NCBI GenBank assembly: GCA_046728155.1
Contig: JBKPDY010000047.1
Coordinates: 1 to 12,000 of the forward strand
DNA length: 12,000 nucleotides
Reading direction: 5' to 3'
From: CAWDLX01 sp046728155
GTDB taxonomy: Bacteria; Actinomycetota; Actinomycetes; Mycobacteriales; Micromonosporaceae
Shown here: positions 1 to 6,464 of the stretch, piece after piece
Layout of the letters: each line of letters starts with the position of its first letter
Position numbering within the stretch: the stretch's first letter is position 1
Made by a program: the position numbers and the translations under genes
Notes under the pieces: model-generated
What the model saw: the letters and a program-made list of their open reading frames with translations, nothing else
Databases searched by the model: none
Told to the model about the DNA's origin: nothing

Positions 1-128
1 CCCTCGGCGGCGGCTGGTACCTCCTCGGCGCCGCCGCGTTCCTCTCCATGGCCCTACCCCTGGCCGTCTTCTTCGGCCTGCAACGCTACTTCGTCCGCGG
101 CATCGTCGGCGGCGCCGTCAAAGGCTGA
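1..128 (+). CDS. Carbohydrate ABC transporter permease, MalG-type, C-terminal end (partial)
   Basis: This is the last 41 codons of a gene that begins before the window; the reading frame starts at base 3 and ends at TGA 126-128. The visible end has a hydrophobic segment (LLGAAAFLSMALPLAVFFGL) followed by the tail QRYFVRGIVGGAVKG. A final transmembrane helix followed by Q-(R/K)-(Y/H)-(F/L)-(V)-(R/A)-G-x-x-x-G-A-V-K-G is the standard carboxy end of the MalG-type inner-membrane subunit of sugar (CUT1) importers, so the protein probably forms half of a membrane channel that takes up a sugar with a binding protein and an ATPase. Those partners are not in the window, so the substrate cannot be named. 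The family call rests on the tail motif only. A large stem-loop starts 7 bases after the stop. Confidence 0.8.
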   Translation, partial: LGGGWYLLGAAAFLSMALPLAVFFGLQRYFVRGIVGGAVKG

Positions 129-134
129 CCCCAA

Positions 135-196
135 AGATCCAACAGAATATCGACAACGCTCAACCCGCTGCACATCCTCGATATTCTGTTGGATCT
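135..196. terminator. 19-bp perfect inverted repeat downstream of the ABC permease; possible terminator or operator-like repeat
   Basis: The arms at 135-153 and 178-196 are exact reverse complements (left arm AGATCCAACAGAATATCGA), with a 24-base spacer. Beyond two mismatches the bases C129-132 can also pair with G199-202. Its place just after the permease stop suggests transcription termination, acting in both directions. It is odd for a terminator here: there is no T-run, the loop is long, and the arms are only about 37% G+C in very G+C-rich DNA. A repeat-family element or a binding site is an alternative. Confidence 0.55.
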
Positions 197-225
197 CGGG
201 GGGAAAGCGACGGCGCGAGCCGCGA

Positions 226-357
226 TCACGACGGGCGGCCGGCGACCGCGTCCTGGAGCTTGTTGCGGGCACGGATCCAGCGCTGCCTGGTCCGTTCATC
301 GCGACGGCCGGCCCGGCGCAGCTCCCACGCGAGCCTAGCGAGAGGTCCACGTCGCAC
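226..357 (-). pseudogene. Possible short coding remnant, Arg-rich, unknown
   Basis: The minus-strand frame running from 480 down to the TGA at 228-226 has no stop for 84 codons and is in the same frame as the preceding basic-protein gene (stop 483-481). From the GTG at 357 it would give 43 residues. The last part (LARLAWELRRAGRRDER, then TRQRWIRARNKLQDAVAG) looks like a real amphipathic, charged protein tail with mostly G/C third positions. No ribosome binding site is visible before the GTG, and upstream codons are poor. It could be a decayed C-terminus, a small ORF, or chance. I do not recognise a family. Confidence 0.2.
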
Positions 358-440
358 GGGATTCGTACTGATGGCGTTGTCGACCGGCGGACCTGGCGTC
401 GACCGGCGTGCGGCGGGGCGACATCGCCGTCCAGGTCGGG

Positions 441-464
441 CTTCGCGCCGGGGTTTCCGCGAAG
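441..464 (-). terminator. Hairpin downstream of the basic protein gene, likely terminator
   Basis: CTTCGCG (441-447) and CGCGAAG (458-464) are exact reverse complements with a 10-base loop. The hairpin begins 16 bases after the minus-strand stop at 481. There is no T-run, which is common for actinobacterial terminators. Confidence 0.4.
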
Positions 465-480
465 GGTCGCTTGTGGACAG

Positions 481-849
481 TTAGCCGGTGCGCCGGTTGG
501 CCCACATCCGGTGCGCGTGGGCCGCACCCTTACTTCCGGTGACCCGAACCGGACCGTGCGGCCGCGACTGCTGGGCCACCTTACCCTTCGCCCGGCGGGC
601 CGCGCGGTTCGTGGGTACCTCGTCGACCGGCTCATCGGGCGGGGCTGCTTCGGGCGTTTCCTTGGGCTCGGCCGGCGGCGCGGTCTTGGCGGGGGCGGCC
701 TTCGACCCAGCGGTCTTCGATCCGGTCGCCCTAGACGCTGACGACTTGGTGGCTGCCTTCGAGGTGGCCGCCTTCGCCTGCGCGCCCTTTGGCAGCGGCT
801 TCTCGTCCGCCTCGCCGCTGGTGTCTTTGGCCTTACGTGGTGCGGGCAT
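481..849 (-). CDS. Small Lys/Ala/Pro-rich basic protein, unknown function
   Basis: The product is 122 residues. ATG at 849 is chosen because AGGAGG lies six bases upstream; longer starts (ATG at 855, or 870) would overlap or precede this ribosome binding site. Residues about 5-75 are low complexity, rich in Lys, Ala, Thr, Ser, Pro and Glu, with short irregular repeats of the kind (T/A)-(G/A)-S-K-(T/A)-A. This resembles disordered histone-H1-like or nucleoid-associated tails. Residues 81-122 differ: NRAARRAKGK followed by GPVRVTGSKGAAHAHRMWAN, a compact basic end with Trp and two His that looks constrained. I do not recognise a named family. DNA or RNA binding is inference from charge only. 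It is transcribed away from the PAC2-family gene. Confidence 0.75.
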   Translation of the reverse strand: MPAPRKAKDTSGEADEKPLPKGAQAKAATSKAATKSSASRATGSKTAGSKAAPAKTAPPAEPKETPEAAPPDEPVDEVPTNRAARRAKGKVAQQSRPHGPVRVTGSKGAAHAHRMWANRRTG

Positions 850-1017
850 GATCATCCTCCTGTTGTGCACGATTCTGGACGACCCTCGACGGGTCCGCGA
901 ATGTCTCGGCGGCGCGCCGCGGCACTCCAGCGAGCGGCGGCGGGCAGGCTCAGGAGATCACGAATGGACGGTACCAGGTGAGCCGCCAGGACCGCACCCG
1001 CGAATCGCTGGCGGCCA

Positions 1018-1036
1018 TTGCCACTTGCAGTGGCAA
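1018..1036. promoter_or_regulatory. Operator-like palindrome in a divergent intergenic region
   Basis: TTGCCACT (1018-1025) and AGTGGCAA (1029-1036) are exact reverse complements around a TGC spacer, 19 bases in all. It lies between the minus-strand basic protein gene (start 849) and the plus-strand PAC2 gene (start 1133), where both promoters must be. The size and short spacer fit a dimeric repressor or activator site better than a terminator, since no gene ends nearby. The binding protein is unknown. Confidence 0.45.
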
Positions 1037-1132
1037 CACCCCACCCCGGCCCCACGACGGACTGCGGGTCGCGTACGAGGATAGTGGGGTAGTAATGAAG
1101 GGAGCGCCCGCTATCCCGCCGAGGAGCCACCG

Positions 1133-2053
1133 GTGCCCGACCCGAAGGACCTTTACCACCTCACCGAGGATGTGCCCGACCTTGGCCGACCGGTGCTGAT
1201 CCAAGCACTGACGGGTTTCGTTGACGCGGGTGGAGCCGGCCGGTTGGCCCGCGAGCAACTGCTCACCTCGCTCGATGGTCGAATCGTTGCGACATTCGAC
1301 ATCGACGCGCTGCTCGACTACCGCTCCCGCCGCCCCACGATGATGTTCGTGGAGGACCACTGGGAGACCTACGAGGAGCCGAGTCTCGCCCTGCACCTGT
1401 TGTACGACCGGTCCAACGCGCCATTCCTGCTGCTGGCCGGCCCGGAGCCGGATCTGCTGTGGGACCGGTTCACGGCGGCTGTGATCGACCTCATGGACCG
1501 GTTCGGGGTACGGCTGAGCGTCGGCTTCAACGCGATCCCGATGGCCGTCCCCCACACCCGGCCGACCGGTATCACCGCGCACGCGTCGCGCCGCGAGCTC
1601 ATCGCCGGCTACGAGCCGTGGCTACGCCGCGTTCAGGTACCTGGCAGCGCGGGTCACCTACTCGAGTACAGGCTGGGGCAGCAGGGCCGCGACGCGATGG
1701 GCTTCGCCGTACATGTGCCGCATTACCTGGCGCAGACCGACTATCCGGCCGCGGCGGAACGCCTGCTCACCGCGGTGTCCAAGTCCACTGGTCTACTGCT
1801 GCCGACCGAGGCGCTGCGGGCGGCGGCCGAGGTGGCCCGGGCGGAGATCGACCAGCAGATCGCGCAGGCCGAGGAGGCCGCGTCCGTGGTGGCCAGCCTG
1901 GAGCGACAGTACGACGAGTTCGTCCGGGGTCAGGAGGAGCAGAACCTGCTCACCGAGCGGTCCGGTCCGCTTCCGACGGCGGACGAACTCGGAGCAGAAC
2001 TCGAGCGCTACCTCGCCGAGCAGACCCGTCCCACCGACCCACCCACGCCCTGA
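1133..2053 (+). CDS. PAC2-family protein (proteasome assembly chaperone 2-like)
   Basis: The 306-residue product starts at GTG 1133, with GAGGAG at 1121-1126, six bases upstream. It has the actinobacterial PAC2 layout: an N-terminal stretch (residues about 19-40: PVLIQALTGFVDAGGAGRLA) in which the gain-of-function-like FVDAGxAG loop is diagnostic, then D-x-D-x-L-L-D-Y-R-S-R-R-P at about 54-67, a middle alpha/beta core with LLLAGPEPDLLW and GFNAIPMAVPHTRP, GFAVHVPHYLAQTDYP around 193-208, and a charged C-terminal helix (about 230-270) likely to form a coiled coil. PAC2 proteins are named after eukaryotic 20S proteasome assembly chaperones; the bacterial members are soluble, of unsettled function, and widespread in actinobacteria, many of which have Pup-proteasome systems. 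No proteasome gene is in view. The family call is strong; a biochemical role is not assigned. Confidence 0.9.
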   Translation: MPDPKDLYHLTEDVPDLGRPVLIQALTGFVDAGGAGRLAREQLLTSLDGRIVATFDIDALLDYRSRRPTMMFVEDHWETYEEPSLALHLLYDRSNAPFLLLAGPEPDLLWDRFTAAVIDLMDRFGVRLSVGFNAIPMAVPHTRPTGITAHASRRELIAGYEPWLRRVQVPGSAGHLLEYRLGQQGRDAMGFAVHVPHYLAQTDYPAAAERLLTAVSKSTGLLLPTEALRAAAEVARAEIDQQIAQAEEAASVVASLERQYDEFVRGQEEQNLLTERSGPLPTADELGAELERYLAEQTRPTDPPTP

Positions 2054-2123
2054 TCGATCGGCAACGCTGCGCCCTCGTGGCGTTGGTGCGCCGGGGCTGG
2101 TGGCCCACGATCCGGCGGGCCCC

Positions 2124-2138
2124 TATCCTGACCCCGTG
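2124..2138 (+). promoter_or_regulatory. -10 element TATCCT for an apparently leaderless transcript
   Basis: TATCCT (2124-2129) fits the actinobacterial TANNNT -10 consensus and ends six bases before the GTG at 2136, so transcription would begin at or next to the start codon. No Shine-Dalgarno sequence precedes that GTG, and no good -35 is visible. This is the usual arrangement for leaderless mRNAs in actinobacteria. It implies a separate promoter after the PAC2 gene. Confidence 0.6.
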
Positions 2139-2519
2139 GCGAGTTCACCGAACGCGGCGTTGGTCCGTGTCCGCGCGATCTGCACATCCTTGCCCGAGGT
2201 CACCGAGCGACCCAGCCACGGCGCACCGACCTGGTTCGTCCGCGACCAGAAGTCGTTCGTCGCCTGCTGGTACCAGGGCCACCACGACGACACGTTCCCG
2301 CACATGGTCTGCGCCGCTGCCCCGGGCGTGCAGGCCGAGCTCATCGCGGCCGATCCGCAACGGTACTTCCGGCCGCCGTACGTAGGTCACCGCGGGTGGA
2401 TCGGAGTGCGACTGGACGGGACGGTCGACTGGATCGAGATGGCCGAAATCTGCCACGACGCGTACCGCGCTGTGGCCCCGGCCCGGCTAGTGAAGCTGCT
2501 GGACGAGGGAGAAGGGTGA
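2136..2519 (+). CDS. MmcQ/YjbR family DNA-binding-like protein
   Basis: The 127-residue product matches the MmcQ/YjbR family (PF04237, CyaY-like fold): the opening L-P-E-V-T-E-R-P-S-H-G-A-P-T-W-F-V motif at residues 19-35, KSFVACW at 39-45, then RYFRPPYVGHRGWIGVRLDG at 77-95 and DWIEMAEICHDAYR around 98-111. Members are small soluble proteins proposed to bind DNA on structural grounds; no firm cellular role is known. GTG at 2136 is chosen because it directly follows a TATCCT -10 element and gives the normal family length. It lies 82 bases after the PAC2 gene. Its TGA overlaps the GTG of the following carboxypeptidase gene (GTGA, 2516-2519), so the two are probably translationally coupled, although their functions have no obvious link. 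Confidence 0.9.
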   Translation: MASSPNAALVRVRAICTSLPEVTERPSHGAPTWFVRDQKSFVACWYQGHHDDTFPHMVCAAAPGVQAELIAADPQRYFRPPYVGHRGWIGVRLDGTVDWIEMAEICHDAYRAVAPARLVKLLDEGEG

Positions 2520-3766
2520 TCCCGGGTACGTTCCGGCGGCGCTGGCACGGTCGTATGGATAGCCTCGCCCCTATGAGTGCCGTCGCGGCCTTGGCCGTAC
2601 TGATGGCCGTAATGGCTACGCCGACGAATGCGGCCACGGTGCCGCCCGCATTCGTACCGTGCCCGGTGGTGAGGGTGGCGCCGTACCCGCCCGCTCCGCC
2701 CAAGCCCTCACCACTGCCCACACACCCGGTGGCCGCTTCGGTAATCGGCGGTGCCGGCCTTGATACGACCGGGCTCGCCGTCCCGCCCGGCTCCCCTGCG
2801 CTGCCCAAGGACATCTCGGCCCGATACTGGCTAGTGGCGGACCTCGACACCGGCGCAGTGCTCGGAGCGTGTGCGCCACATGCCTACTTCGCCCCGGCGA
2901 GCGTGCAGAAGCTGCTGCTCGCGGCGACCGTCATGCCAAACCTGAACCCCGCCGCGGTCACCACCATCACCGCGGGCGACATGAACATCGAGCCGGGCAG
3001 CTCCGCCGTCGGATTGGTCCAAGGTGGACGGTACACAGTGGAGACACTCTGGCTCGGACTGCTCCTGAACTCCGGCAACGAGGCGGCGAACGCACTCGCC
3101 CGGCTCGGCGGCGGCCAGCGCGGGGTGGCGGGAACGATCGCCGACATGAACGCCATGGCCCGGCACCTCGGCGCACTCGACACCCACGCGGCGACACCAT
3201 CCGGATTGGACGGTCCTGGCCAGGTGACCAGCACCTACGACCTCGCCCTCATCGCCCGGGCCGACTTCGCCCGGCCCGACTTCTGCCGCTACACGGGGAC
3301 GAGGACGGCGCAGATTCCCGCCCAGCCACCGCACAAGGGATTCCAGATCCAGAACGACAACCAGCTGCTCTTCAACTACCCGGGCGCGATCGGAGGCAAG
3401 ACCGGGTTCACCGACATCGCCCGGCACTCATACGTCGGAGCCGCGCAGCGGGGGGGTCGCCGCCTGGTCGTGACGATGCTGGCCGGTGAGCATCAGCCGG
3501 TCCGGATGTGGATGCAGGGAGCCTCGTTGCTGGACTGGGGCTTCCGCGTCGCCCCGGGCGCGTCGGTCGGACGGCTCGTATCGCCCGGAGAGCTGGAGCG
3601 GGCGACGCCTTCGCCGTCGGCTTCCCCGGGGCTGGGTACGATCGCGGCGGTACCGGCCGGGCAGTCAGCGTCGGGCAAGCTGATCTGGCTGGCGGCAGCC
3701 GGTCTCGTGGTGATCGCCGGCCTGGTCACGCTGGGCGCGGTTTCGCGTCGGCGGCGGATCCGTTGA
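2516..3766 (+). CDS. D-alanyl-D-alanine carboxypeptidase (peptidase S11, low-molecular-weight PBP), secreted and C-terminally anchored
   Basis: This serine D,D-carboxypeptidase removes the terminal D-Ala from peptidoglycan pentapeptides and so limits 4-3 crosslinking outside the membrane. With the GTG start at 2516 it has 416 residues. The three penicillin-binding motifs are present: S-V-Q-K with nucleophile S129 and K132, S-G-N at 186-188, and K-T-G at 295-297. An N-terminal signal sequence (basic RRRWHGR, then a hydrophobic run ending T-P-T-N-A-A) and a Pro-rich linker precede the catalytic domain. A final transmembrane helix at about 389-409 followed by SRRRRIR anchors the protein. GTG 2516 has GAGGG six bases upstream and overlaps the preceding stop. 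An alternative ATG at 2573 follows a -10-like TAGCCT by seven bases and could be leaderless, but it would lose all basic residues of the signal peptide. The acyl-enzyme motif is SVQK rather than the common S(T/A)xK form, which is still acceptable as SxxK. Confidence 0.93.
   Translation: MIPGTFRRRWHGRMDSLAPMSAVAALAVLMAVMATPTNAATVPPAFVPCPVVRVAPYPPAPPKPSPLPTHPVAASVIGGAGLDTTGLAVPPGSPALPKDISARYWLVADLDTGAVLGACAPHAYFAPASVQKLLLAATVMPNLNPAAVTTITAGDMNIEPGSSAVGLVQGGRYTVETLWLGLLLNSGNEAANALARLGGGQRGVAGTIADMNAMARHLGALDTHAATPSGLDGPGQVTSTYDLALIARADFARPDFCRYTGTRTAQIPAQPPHKGFQIQNDNQLLFNYPGAIGGKTGFTDIARHSYVGAAQRGGRRLVVTMLAGEHQPVRMWMQGASLLDWGFRVAPGASVGRLVSPGELERATPSPSASPGLGTIAAVPAGQSASGKLIWLAAAGLVVIAGLVTLGAVSRRRRIR
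2560..2575 (+). promoter_or_regulatory. Possible -10 element (TAGCCT) before an internal ATG of the carboxypeptidase gene
   Basis: TAGCCT at 2560-2565 fits TANNNT and lies seven bases before the in-frame ATG at 2573. It could drive a second, leaderless message for the carboxypeptidase. There is no clear -35, and the resulting signal peptide would lack a basic n-region, so this is a weak alternative to the coupled GTG start at 2516. Confidence 0.25.
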
Positions 3767-3777
3767 TCGTCAGGTGT

Positions 3778-4863
3778 TCAAGCGTCGACGGACTTCGCCG
3801 GAACCTCGGGCGCGGCCGGTTTCTCGGCCCCCTCCTTGACGTCCAGCCAGCGATCTACCGGCAGCGCGGTCGATTCGTCATCGGGCAGCTTGGGTAGGTC
3901 ACGCAGGGGTAGGTAGGGCTCGGATTCGGGCGGGAGCCCGGCCGCCATCGCCCGCGCCCGCCCCAGTTCGGCGTCGAGCTCGGCGCCGATGAGGATGGCG
4001 ATGTTGCACAGCCAGAGCCAGACCAGGAACACGATGACGCCGGCCATCGTGCCGTACGTACGGCCATATGTGCTGAACTTGGAGATGTAGATCGCGAACC
4101 CGGCGGAGACCGCCGCCAGCCCCACCACCGCGAGGACGCTGCCCGGTGTGATCCACCTGAATCCGCCGTGCCGCGCGTTGGGCGACACCCAGAACAGCAT
4201 CGCGATCAGCAGCCCGGCGACGATGACCAACGCGGGCCACTTCAGCAGGTCGAAGGCGTCCACGATGGGCCGTTCGATGCCTAACGCGTGCCCGGCCCAC
4301 TGGGCCAGGCGGCCCGTGAAGACCACGGCCAGGGCGCTGACGGCGAACAGGACGCCGGTGACCGTGGTGACCACCAGCTGGATCGGGATGGTCTTCCATA
4401 CCGGCCGCGCCTCGGGTACGTCGAAGATGGCGTTGGCCGTGCGCATGAACGCCCCGATGTAGCTGGTCGCCGACCAGAACGCCACCGCCAGCGCGACGGC
4501 CGCGACCACGATGGACGTGGTCGGCCGATGCTGCAGATCGGTGATGCCCTGGATCAGGATGTCGCGGGCCGGCCCCGGTGTGAGCTGACGGACGTTCGCG
4601 ACGATCTCGTCGGTCACGGAGCTGTTCAGCAGACCCATCCCCGCCACCAGGACGAGCATCCCGGGGAAGATGGACATGATGCCGTAGTACGTGAGTGCGG
4701 CGGCGCGGCCGGTGATGTCGTCGTCGATCACCTCGGCGACCGTGCGGCGGAGGACCCCCCACCACGAACGCCAGCCCAACTCCGTCGGTCGCCTTGGCGC
4801 GCGGGCCAGGAGCCTGACCAGTCGCTCCCGGTACGCCCGGGCCCGCCGCACCGACCGCGCCAT
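3778..4863 (-). CDS. YihY/virulence factor BrkB family membrane protein
   Basis: The 361-residue product has six predicted membrane helices (about 57-79, 117-137, 160-183, 207-228, 241-260, 272-293), as expected for YihY/BrkB (PF03631). Family signatures are ITGRAAALTYYGIMSIFPGM at 50-69 and YGTMAGVIVFLVWLWLCNIA at 270-289 followed by ILIGAELDAEL. The basic N-terminus and a hydrophilic, acidic/Pro-rich C-terminal tail of about 60 residues are cytoplasmic by the positive-inside rule. Members were once called ribonuclease BN by mistake; the molecular role, perhaps transport, is unsettled. ATG 4863 is supported by GAGGAGGGG directly upstream. It follows the decarboxylase gene by 48 bases on the same strand, with a TATAC-containing segment in the gap that might give it its own promoter. 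Its stop faces the carboxypeptidase stop with only 11 bases between them and no clear terminator. Confidence 0.92.
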   Translation of the reverse strand: MARSVRRARAYRERLVRLLARAPRRPTELGWRSWWGVLRRTVAEVIDDDITGRAAALTYYGIMSIFPGMLVLVAGMGLLNSSVTDEIVANVRQLTPGPARDILIQGITDLQHRPTTSIVVAAVALAVAFWSATSYIGAFMRTANAIFDVPEARPVWKTIPIQLVVTTVTGVLFAVSALAVVFTGRLAQWAGHALGIERPIVDAFDLLKWPALVIVAGLLIAMLFWVSPNARHGGFRWITPGSVLAVVGLAAVSAGFAIYISKFSTYGRTYGTMAGVIVFLVWLWLCNIAILIGAELDAELGRARAMAAGLPPESEPYLPLRDLPKLPDDESTALPVDRWLDVKEGAEKPAAPEVPAKSVDA

Positions 4864-4911
4864 CGCCCCTCCTCGGTAACGCAGTGCGTGTATACCCAGG
4901 ACGGGGCCGGC

Positions 4912-6345
4912 CTAATCCGACGCGGCCACCCGGGCGCCAACCTCCAGCACGACGGAGACCAACAGATCCAGGTCGGCCGATGTGGTCAGCCAGTTTGTGA
5001 TCGCCGGCCGGAGCGCGACCTGTCCACCGTAGACGGTGGTCCCGGTGAAGACCCGGCCGTCGGCGAGCAGGGCCGCCCCGAGGTCCCGGTTCACCTGGTC
5101 CAGCCGGTCTTCCGGGAAGTCCTGCGGGTGATAGCGGAAGCAGACCACGTTGAGCTGGACCTCGGCCAGCCGCTCCAGATCGGGGGCCGCATCCACCTGA
5201 AAGGCCAGATACCTCGCCAACGCGTGGTGCCGTTCGACCATCGCCCGGTAGCCCTCGCGCCCGTACGCCGCGAGCGTCGCCCAGATGGGCAGCGCGCGGG
5301 CCCGCCGTGACGACTCGGGACCGAAGAGCATATAGCCGCTGCCCGGGTCGTCCGGACCGGGTAGATACGGCGCGCCCGGCATCCCGAACGCACGCCCGAG
5401 CCTGGCCGGCTCGCGTACGAAAACGAAGCCGCTCTCGTACGGCACGTTGAGCCACTTGTGCCCGTCGGCCGCGACCGAGTCGGCTCTGTCCACACCGGAC
5501 ACCAGATGTCGGGTGTCCGGCGACAGCGCGGCGAACAGCCCGAAGGCGCCATCGACATGCAACCAGGCGCCGTACTCGTCGGCGAGGTCGGCGAAGTCGC
5601 CGACCGGGTCGAACTCCGCAGCGTTCGGCTCTCCGGCGGTCGCGATGAGGACGGCGGGCGCCCCGTCCAGCTCATCGAGGCGACCCCGCATGGCGTCGAG
5701 GTCAACCCGCCCCACGCCGTCGATGCCGAACATCTCGACGGCGTTGCCGTGGCCGAGCATCTGCAGCGCCTTGCGGGAGCTGGGGTGGACGAGCCCGCTC
5801 GTCAGCACGGGTAGCCGCGGCAGGGCGGTGATGCCATCCGTCGCCACGTCGACGCCGTGGCGCTCACCCCACCAATGGGTGGCACAGCCGAGTCCGGTGA
5901 GGTTGCCGAAGGTCGCACTGGTGGTCAGGGCTCCACCCCAGTGCTGCGGGAATCCGAACAGGTCGCGCAGCCAAGCGATCGCCGTCGTCTCCACCTGGTG
6001 GGCGAACTGCGACGACGCTCGCATGCCAGCCATCTGGTCGAGCAGAGATGTCATCCAGTCGGCGGCGAGGGATGCGGGAGTCGAGCCGCCGATGACGAAA
6101 TGGTAGAAGCGCGGGCCAGCCGACGTGGTAGCGGTCGCCGTCCCGACCCGCAGCAATCGCTGCACGGCCTCGGTTGTGCCGATGCCTCGTTCGGGCAAGG
6201 CTCCGTCGAGTTCGGCCAGCATCGCTTCGTTCGCCGCGTCGTAGACCAGCCGGTCGGGCAGGGAGCGCAGGTACGGTCCTGCTGCATCGAGTACCTGTTG
6301 CAGTGCGCCGAGAGTCCGGTCCTTCTCCTCGATCGGGTCAACCAT
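4912..6345 (-). CDS. Pyridoxal-phosphate-dependent decarboxylase (group II, aromatic-L-amino-acid/glutamate decarboxylase-like)
   Basis: This 477-residue cytoplasmic enzyme has the fold-type I group II decarboxylase layout (PF00282). Visible motifs are FVIGGSTPASLAADWMTSLL at 83-102, TTSATFGNLTGL at 141-152, LHVDGAFG at 262-269 (D265 pairs with the pyridine nitrogen, A267 stacks) and S-V-A-A-D-G-H-K-W at 290-298, in which K297 should form the Schiff base with PLP after H296. The substrate cannot be read from sequence; tyrosine, tryptophan, DOPA, glutamate and diaminobutyrate decarboxylases share these features. The usual T-x-G-T-T-x-x-G-A-x-D-P loop reads T-A-G-E-P-N-A-A-E-F-D-P at 236-247, so Glu-Pro replaces Thr-Thr. 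ATG 6345 is the only likely start because an in-frame TGA lies immediately upstream; no ribosome binding site is visible, so a leaderless message is possible. Probably cotranscribed with the YihY gene. Confidence 0.85.
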   Translation of the reverse strand: MVDPIEEKDRTLGALQQVLDAAGPYLRSLPDRLVYDAANEAMLAELDGALPERGIGTTEAVQRLLRVGTATATTSAGPRFYHFVIGGSTPASLAADWMTSLLDQMAGMRASSQFAHQVETTAIAWLRDLFGFPQHWGGALTTSATFGNLTGLGCATHWWGERHGVDVATDGITALPRLPVLTSGLVHPSSRKALQMLGHGNAVEMFGIDGVGRVDLDAMRGRLDELDGAPAVLIATAGEPNAAEFDPVGDFADLADEYGAWLHVDGAFGLFAALSPDTRHLVSGVDRADSVAADGHKWLNVPYESGFVFVREPARLGRAFGMPGAPYLPGPDDPGSGYMLFGPESSRRARALPIWATLAAYGREGYRAMVERHHALARYLAFQVDAAPDLERLAEVQLNVVCFRYHPQDFPEDRLDQVNRDLGAALLADGRVFTGTTVYGGQVALRPAITNWLTTSADLDLLVSVVLEVGARVAASD

Positions 6346-6448
6346 TCAGCGATTGTCGCGTATGCCACCGCTCGTAGGGACGTGCGCCAATGGTGTCTGC
6401 CTGCTTGCCCGAATCCGTCCACTGTGGAGTCGGCCAACGCCAACGAGG

Positions 6449-6464
6449 TGTGAGCCAGCTCACC
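6449..6464. promoter_or_regulatory. CRP/GlxR-like binding site
   Basis: The sequence TGTGAGCCAGCTCACC matches the TGTGA-N6-TCACA consensus of CRP/FNR-type regulators at nine of ten defined positions, and its core GTGAGC-CA-GCTCAC is a perfect palindrome. The centre lies about 110 bases upstream of the decarboxylase ATG and about 150 bases upstream of the candidate promoter of the NlpC/P60 gene. In mycobacteria, corynebacteria and Streptomyces, CRP-type regulators are known to control rpf muralytic genes. Which gene this site serves is unknown. Confidence 0.4.

Larger units (their letters stand above)
129..480. other. Gene-poor stretch with a direct repeat, two hairpins and a possible coding remnant
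   Basis: Between the permease stop and the minus-strand basic protein gene I see no convincing full gene. Besides the 19-bp inverted repeat and a hairpin at 441-464, an 11-base direct repeat GTCGACCGGCG occurs at 379-389 and 398-408 (19-base period). A minus-strand reading frame in the 226-480 interval is free of stops and its last part looks protein-like (see the separate entry). Open frames on the plus strand here have unlikely composition. Confidence 0.5.

Noticed and set aside
379..408. CRISPR-like repeat (GTCGACCGGCG twice)
   Set aside because: Only two 11-base copies 19 bases apart, no further units and no cas genes.
54..635. Long minus-strand open frame of 193 codons
   Set aside because: It runs through the permease end, the inverted repeat and the well-supported basic protein gene, and its Arg/Ser/Pro-rich translation is typical of a high-GC shadow frame.
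964..978. Tiny leader ORF (M-D-G-T-R-stop) with AGGAG upstream, and a GTG frame at 978 running into the PAC2 gene
   Set aside because: Too short to judge, no attenuator structure around it, and the 978 frame overlaps the PAC2 gene out of phase.
3899..5455. Very long (518-codon) minus-strand open frame
   Set aside because: Arg/Gly/Pro-rich shadow of the YihY and decarboxylase genes, which have clear family motifs in the other frames.
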